From positions 1 to 17,553 of the forward strand of contig CAYONM010000057.1 in assembly GCA_964405325.1 (NCBI GenBank): a stretch of DNA of 17,553 nt, given 5' to 3'. Below are positions 13,826-17,553 of this stretch, piece by piece. The DNA is from CAYONM01 sp964405325. Lineage in GTDB: Bacteria > Planctomycetota > UBA11346. Made by a program: the position numbers and the translations under genes. Position 1 is the stretch's first letter. Each line of letters begins with the position of its first letter. The notes under the pieces were generated by a model that was given only the letters and a program-made list of their open reading frames with translations, ran no database searches and was not told where the DNA came from.

Positions 13826-14731
13826 ATGCGTTCCATCATGCTTTCCCTCATCGCCCTGCTCGCTCTCGGCTCGTTGCCGGCACAGGACGTCTCATCTTCG
13901 GGCCGGCGCGGCAACGCCGCGGCCGCGACCCGCTCGGAGGTGGCTCGTCGTCGGCAGGCCTTGATCGAGGCGGAAAGCCGGTTGGTGACGCGCCATCTGC
14001 AGCTGCTGCGTCTGCTGTCGCCGTCGGCCGGTTTCGATTTCGACCGGCCGGTGCTGCTGCGTAGCGCGGCCGTCGCCGCGCCGCTGGTGGTGGCGCAGGC
14101 GCAACGAGATCTGCTGCAGGCCCAGGTGGCGCAGACCCGTTCCGCGATCAGTGGCAGCCTGGCCTTCTCGGCATTTCCTGGGTATGATGTTATGAGGACG
14201 ATGTCTGTTGTCCGTCTATCTGTCATCATCCAGGAATGTGCTGATGCTGTGGCTGTTGCCAACCCTGATTGCCAACTGCGTGACGACCGTCGTGCTGGTG
14301 TTGATCTATGGCTTCCTGTGGTGGCAGGAGCGGCAGCGCTTCCTGTGGTGGTGGACGGCGGCGTGGGCGGTCTACCTGGGACGTTTTCTCTTCATGCTGC
14401 CCTTGGCGATGGGCTGGGAGTCCAGCTGGCTCTTGCTGGGCAATCAACTCTGTGTTTTGGTAAGTGCCTGGCTCTTGTTACAGGGCAGTGCCAGTCTGAT
14501 TGGTCGACGCCTGCCCTGGCCGTGGTGGTGGCTGACTGGACTGGTCGCGCTGTGGATTCCCATCGGTTTGGTTTGGCCAGTGAAATTCCAGGCCCAGACG
14601 CTGCCGATCATGTGGTTCAGTGCGGTCGTCTTCATCGCAGCTGCCATCATGCTGTGGCGGAGCGATCTGCCGCGATTCAGTACGCGGCTGGTGGCGGTGG
14701 CCCTGTGTTTGTGGGGCCTGCATACATTTGA
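13826..14731 (+). CDS. Small exported helical protein; 3' end probably frameshifted
   Basis: The open frame gives 301 aa, but only the first about 120 look like protein. A signal peptide (MRSIMLSLIALLALGSLPAQ, likely cleaved after LPA) is followed by two Arg/Glu/Gln-rich helices: SEVARRRQALIEAESRLVTR and VVAQAQRDLLQAQVAQTRSA. Codons have the GC3 bias of real genes up to about 14170. After GYDVMRT the translation becomes random-looking and runs 490 nt inside the next gene in another frame. Stop codons in both other frames sit at 14185-14187 and 14193-14195, just before that gene, so a +1 or -1 shift in the last codons would give a normal end. I take this as a frameshift or assembly error near 14165-14185. 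The start is secure (AAAGGAGGA). No family recognised; periplasmic coiled-coil is likely. Confidence 0.6.
   Translation: MRSIMLSLIALLALGSLPAQDVSSSGRRGNAAAATRSEVARRRQALIEAESRLVTRHLQLLRLLSPSAGFDFDRPVLLRSAAVAAPLVVAQAQRDLLQAQVAQTRSAISGSLAFSAFPGYDVMRTMSVVRLSVIIQECADAVAVANPDCQLRDDRRAGVDLWLPVVAGAAALPVVVDGGVGGLPGTFSLHAALGDGLGVQLALAGQSTLCFGKCLALVTGQCQSDWSTPALAVVVADWTGRAVDSHRFGLASEIPGPDAADHVVQCGRLHRSCHHAVAERSAAIQYAAGGGGPVFVGPAYI
14183..14188 (+). promoter_or_regulatory. Possible -10 box for the hybrid histidine kinase
   Basis: TATGAT, one mismatch from consensus, lies 56 nt before the hybrid kinase's ATG at 14244. No clear -35 is seen at 16-18 bp spacing, so this is weak. Co-transcription from 13826 is an alternative. 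Confidence 0.25.
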
Positions 14732-17462
14732 TTATCCGTTCCTGCGCTCGGTCACGTGGTTTGCGCCCTGGGGCTATCTGCTTTCGGCGGGTCTGGCGAT
14801 GGTGGTGGCGGTTGGGATGATCCTGGTCTTTATTGATGTACTCAAGCAGCGGACCCGCCACCGGCAGCAGGCCTGGCTGGATGAGTCGATGATCAACGAT
14901 CAGATCTTGGCCCAGGTGCCGGCCGGCATCGTGTTGCTGGGACCAGATGCCTGCATTCTCCGTTGCAACCTTTATGCCATGGCCTGGTTGGGTGAAGACC
15001 TGGCGGGTCGTAACCTCCGCCGGCAGCCGCTGCTGGTACAGGATCGACACCTGGGCGAGGTGTCCCTGACAGCACAGCCCTGGTTGCAGGCCTTGGCGGC
15101 TGGGGTCGCCTGCACGGATCGTTGCTTGGGCATCGGCTCCGATGCCGGTGCCACTGTCCAATGGTTGCGGGTCGACTGTCACCCCATTGAGACGACCGTT
15201 GGTGAACGGCGGGTTCTGATCACCCTGATCGATCCCGGACAATGGCTCGGCATGCAGGCGGGTTCTCTCAGCGAACACGATCCCTTGCGCCAGCTGGTGG
15301 AGCGTATCCCCTGCGGCGCGGTGTTGCGCGCTGGCGATGAGCTGGCACTCAATCAGGCCATGGGCCGCCTGATCGGTGGTACCGAGACCGGGCCAATGGG
15401 GGTGGCGGCCTGGTTCCGTCGCTTGTTTGGGGCTCGGGCTGCCGAGATGCAACAGCAGTACGAGGACTGGCGCAGCGACGGCTTCTGCCATGCCCTGCAA
15501 CTGGCCTTTGTCCGTGCCGATGGTGAGCAGCGGCGTCTGGAGCTGGTGGCGCATCATGTCGAAGGTCGCGAAATCTGGTTGGTCAACGACATCACCGAAC
15601 GGCAGTTGGCCTTGGCTGAACTGCAAGAGAGCGAAGCCCGCTACAGCGGTCTGTTCAACAATACCCATACGCCGATGCTGGTGATCGATCCGGAAGACGG
15701 TCGTATCGTCCAGGCCAATATCGCGGCCGAGCATCTGTACCGTTATTCCCGGATAGAATTATGCCGTTTGCATATCGATGATATCGCCATCGGTCCGACC
15801 GGTGCCGGGCAGGGCCATCGAGCTTGTTTGCAAGTAGGGGAACAGAGTTGTCAGCATCGTTTGGCCGATGGCAGCCTGCGCGAGGTCGAGGTTTTCTCCG
15901 GGGCCGTTAGCATCAGCGGTCACGGTTATCTGTGCAGCGTCATCCGTGATGTCTCTCAGCGCCGATCAGCCGAAAATGTGGTAAACCAGTTTTTTCAGCA
16001 GTCCACCGTGGTCATGGGAATTGCGGGGTTCGAGGGCCATTTTCTGCGGCTCAATCCGACCCTGCCGCGTCTGCTGGGTTACCCGGAAGCGTTCTTGCTG
16101 CAGCGGCCTATCATTGAATTCGTGCATCCGGACGATCAGGAAAAGACCCTGGCGGTGATGTCGGGTCTGTCGCGGGGCGAGAGCATCTCCGGTTTCGGCA
16201 ATCGCTTTCAGACAGCCGATGGTTCGTATCTGCATCTGGCGTGGACCGCGAGCACTGATAGCAAGCGCGAGCTGATCTATGCCGTGGCTATCGATGTCAC
16301 AGACCGGCATCAATTGCAGGAGGAATTGCGCCAGTCACAGAAAATGGATGCCGTGGGACAGTTGGCTGGTGGCATTGCCCACGATTTCAACAATCAGCTG
16401 CAGTGTATCCTTGGCTATCTGGAGCTGGCCGAACGCAATCCCAGCCCCGAGATGCAAGCCAATTGTCTGCGTGTCATTCGTGAAGCCGCTTCTCGCTCAT
16501 CGGAATTGACCCGGCAATTGCTGACCTTCAGCCGTCGCCATCAGCCCGAATCCCGGCCGGTGGATTGCCATGCGGTGGTCGACGAGGTCTTGCAGCTGCT
16601 GCGACGTAGTGTTGACCGCCGTATTCGCATCGAAACCTCCCTGGCCGCCACGGAAATGGTGGTGGCGGGGGATTATGGTCGGATCCAGAACGCCCTGCTG
16701 AACCTGACGATCAATGCTCGCGATGCCATGCCCGATGGTGGCGTTTTGCGACTGACCAGCACCACCGCGACAGTGCCAGCCGGTGTCGAGAGCCGCTTTG
16801 CCAAGGAATTGGCACCCGGACGGTATTGCTGCTTGGGCATTGAAGACACGGGCCCGGGTATGTCGCCGGATATTCTGGACCGTATTTTCGAACCGTTCTT
16901 CACCACCAAGGAGGAGGGGCTGGGGACTGGATTGGGATTGTCTGCGGTGTATGCGACCGTGGAGCAGATACAGGGTGATCTCCGGGTGCGATCGCGTCTG
17001 GGCAGCGGTACCCGTTTTGAACTACTGTTGCCGGTCTGTGCCGATCAGTCGGACCTACCGACATCTTCGTTCCAGCATCGCGCGATCGGCAATCGCATCG
17101 CTCGGGTGCTGGTGGTCGACGATGAGGAGCTCATCCGCCTATTGGTCAGCGAGGCCTTGGAGGATCGTGGGCATACGGTGATCAGTTGTGGTGACGGTGC
17201 CGAGGCCTTGGCCTGGCTCCAGGCCCATGACGAGGACTTGGATCTGGTGCTGCTGGATATCAACATGCCCGAGCGCAGCGGGGTCCAGGTCCTGTCTTGG
17301 CTGCATGTGCAAAGGCCGGAATTGCCGGTGGTGATGATGAGCGGCCAAGGTCGCGATCAGGACGTGGACCGACTGCACGATCTGGGTGCCAGTGGTTTTC
17401 TGATGAAGCCCTTCACGCTGCAGGACCTGCACGCCGAGATCCAGGGCCTGCTGGCGCGGTAG
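14244..17462 (+). CDS. Seven-TM multi-PAS hybrid sensor histidine kinase with receiver domain
   Basis: 1072 aa from ATG 14244, which has AGGAA 7 nt upstream; a TTG at 14208 and GTG at 14238 are alternatives. About seven membrane helices (residues 3-27, 34-56, 62-80, 92-112, 121-138, 147-163, 173-199) are followed by about four PAS-like domains (220-330, 345-450, 462-570, 580-690, ending in DVTDR and DVSQR linkers). HisKA has GGIAHDFNNQL with phospho-acceptor H713. The HATPase shows NLTINARDAMPDGG (N box), IEDTGPGMS (G1), FEPFFTTK and GLGTGLGLS. The receiver has LVVDDEE, D1005 in LLDINMP, MMSG and K in LMKPF, all intact. Such kinases autophosphorylate and pass phosphate to their own D1005 and then usually to a phosphotransfer partner. 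No output domain or partner regulator is next to it here; target unknown. Confidence 0.95.
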   Translation: MLWLLPTLIANCVTTVVLVLIYGFLWWQERQRFLWWWTAAWAVYLGRFLFMLPLAMGWESSWLLLGNQLCVLVSAWLLLQGSASLIGRRLPWPWWWLTGLVALWIPIGLVWPVKFQAQTLPIMWFSAVVFIAAAIMLWRSDLPRFSTRLVAVALCLWGLHTFDYPFLRSVTWFAPWGYLLSAGLAMVVAVGMILVFIDVLKQRTRHRQQAWLDESMINDQILAQVPAGIVLLGPDACILRCNLYAMAWLGEDLAGRNLRRQPLLVQDRHLGEVSLTAQPWLQALAAGVACTDRCLGIGSDAGATVQWLRVDCHPIETTVGERRVLITLIDPGQWLGMQAGSLSEHDPLRQLVERIPCGAVLRAGDELALNQAMGRLIGGTETGPMGVAAWFRRLFGARAAEMQQQYEDWRSDGFCHALQLAFVRADGEQRRLELVAHHVEGREIWLVNDITERQLALAELQESEARYSGLFNNTHTPMLVIDPEDGRIVQANIAAEHLYRYSRIELCRLHIDDIAIGPTGAGQGHRACLQVGEQSCQHRLADGSLREVEVFSGAVSISGHGYLCSVIRDVSQRRSAENVVNQFFQQSTVVMGIAGFEGHFLRLNPTLPRLLGYPEAFLLQRPIIEFVHPDDQEKTLAVMSGLSRGESISGFGNRFQTADGSYLHLAWTASTDSKRELIYAVAIDVTDRHQLQEELRQSQKMDAVGQLAGGIAHDFNNQLQCILGYLELAERNPSPEMQANCLRVIREAASRSSELTRQLLTFSRRHQPESRPVDCHAVVDEVLQLLRRSVDRRIRIETSLAATEMVVAGDYGRIQNALLNLTINARDAMPDGGVLRLTSTTATVPAGVESRFAKELAPGRYCCLGIEDTGPGMSPDILDRIFEPFFTTKEEGLGTGLGLSAVYATVEQIQGDLRVRSRLGSGTRFELLLPVCADQSDLPTSSFQHRAIGNRIARVLVVDDEELIRLLVSEALEDRGHTVISCGDGAEALAWLQAHDEDLDLVLLDINMPERSGVQVLSWLHVQRPELPVVMMSGQGRDQDVDRLHDLGASGFLMKPFTLQDLHAEIQGLLAR

Positions 17463-17491
17463 GAAGCCGCCGGCGTCAGGGGGGCGGTCGG

Positions 17492-17553
17492 CGCCCTTAG
17501 GGCCCGTCAAAAAAATAAACATTACATTTCGCTTGATCTTTTGCCGCCCTTCT
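17492..17553. repeat. MITE-like element, copy C (cut by window edge)
   Basis: Starts GCCCTTAGGGCCCGTCAA as in copy A, about 30 nt after the hybrid kinase's stop. The inner part of its left terminal repeat differs (AAAAAAATAAACATTACAT), whereas CTTGATCTTTTGCCGCCCTT is identical to copy B. So it is a subfamily variant with a changed terminal repeat. Confidence 0.8.

Noticed and set aside
14478..15734. Long - strand open frame (418 codons) opposite the hybrid histidine kinase
   Set aside because: Shadow of PAS/TM coding sequence on the other strand; composition rich in Gln, His and Pro, with no recognisable domain.

Overview
The window is a GC-rich bacterial chromosome segment from a Gram-negative (diderm) organism. 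It encodes LpxK (lipid A 4'-kinase), an LptE-like lipopolysaccharide assembly lipoprotein and a BamD-like protein, so an LPS-bearing outer membrane is very likely. A DksA/TraR-like protein with a degraded zinc finger, a receptor-like Ser/Thr kinase with large exported repeat domains, and an abundance of short dispersed repeats all fit the Planctomycetota/PVC neighbourhood or a similar environmental lineage. No rRNA or marker gene is present, so this placement is inference.

Layout. Positions 1-60 hold the rho-independent terminator of a gene to the left. Positions 202-4356 are leftward genes: a CNNM/CBS CorC-type membrane protein, the DksA-like protein, then an overlapping or closely spaced set of a small membrane-anchored DUF2007-like protein, a BamD-like TPR protein and LptE. 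The gap between the two groups (2110-2467) is packed with three unrelated palindromic repeats. Positions 4357-4738 are a 382-bp divergent intergenic region with no recognisable content. Positions 4739-8461 run rightward: a C45-type Ntn hydrolase, lpxK 17 nt behind it, and an exported Ig-like/TPR protein. A doubtful small leftward ORF (8463-8669) precedes an HTH/leucine-zipper regulator. A MITE-like element of about 171 bp then separates the regulator from a leftward hotdog-fold thioesterase and supplies the thioesterase's last codons.

Positions 9656-17462 carry signalling genes. A 1285-aa transmembrane Ser/Thr kinase has a concanavalin-like region, TPR-like helices, thirteen uniform 21-residue leucine-rich repeats and a C-type-lectin-like C-terminus. 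After a second MITE-like element comes a small exported protein whose reading frame runs improbably far into the next gene. That next gene is a 7-TM, multi-PAS hybrid histidine kinase with a receiver domain. A third copy of the first repeat family is cut by the right window edge.

The most notable observations are the family of about 170-bp TIR elements inserted at gene ends (three related copies plus one divergent relative), the unusual kinase/LRR/lectin-like receptor architecture, and the probable frameshift at the end of the gene starting at 13826. I see no CRISPR array, tRNA, rRNA, or complete insertion sequence with a transposase.
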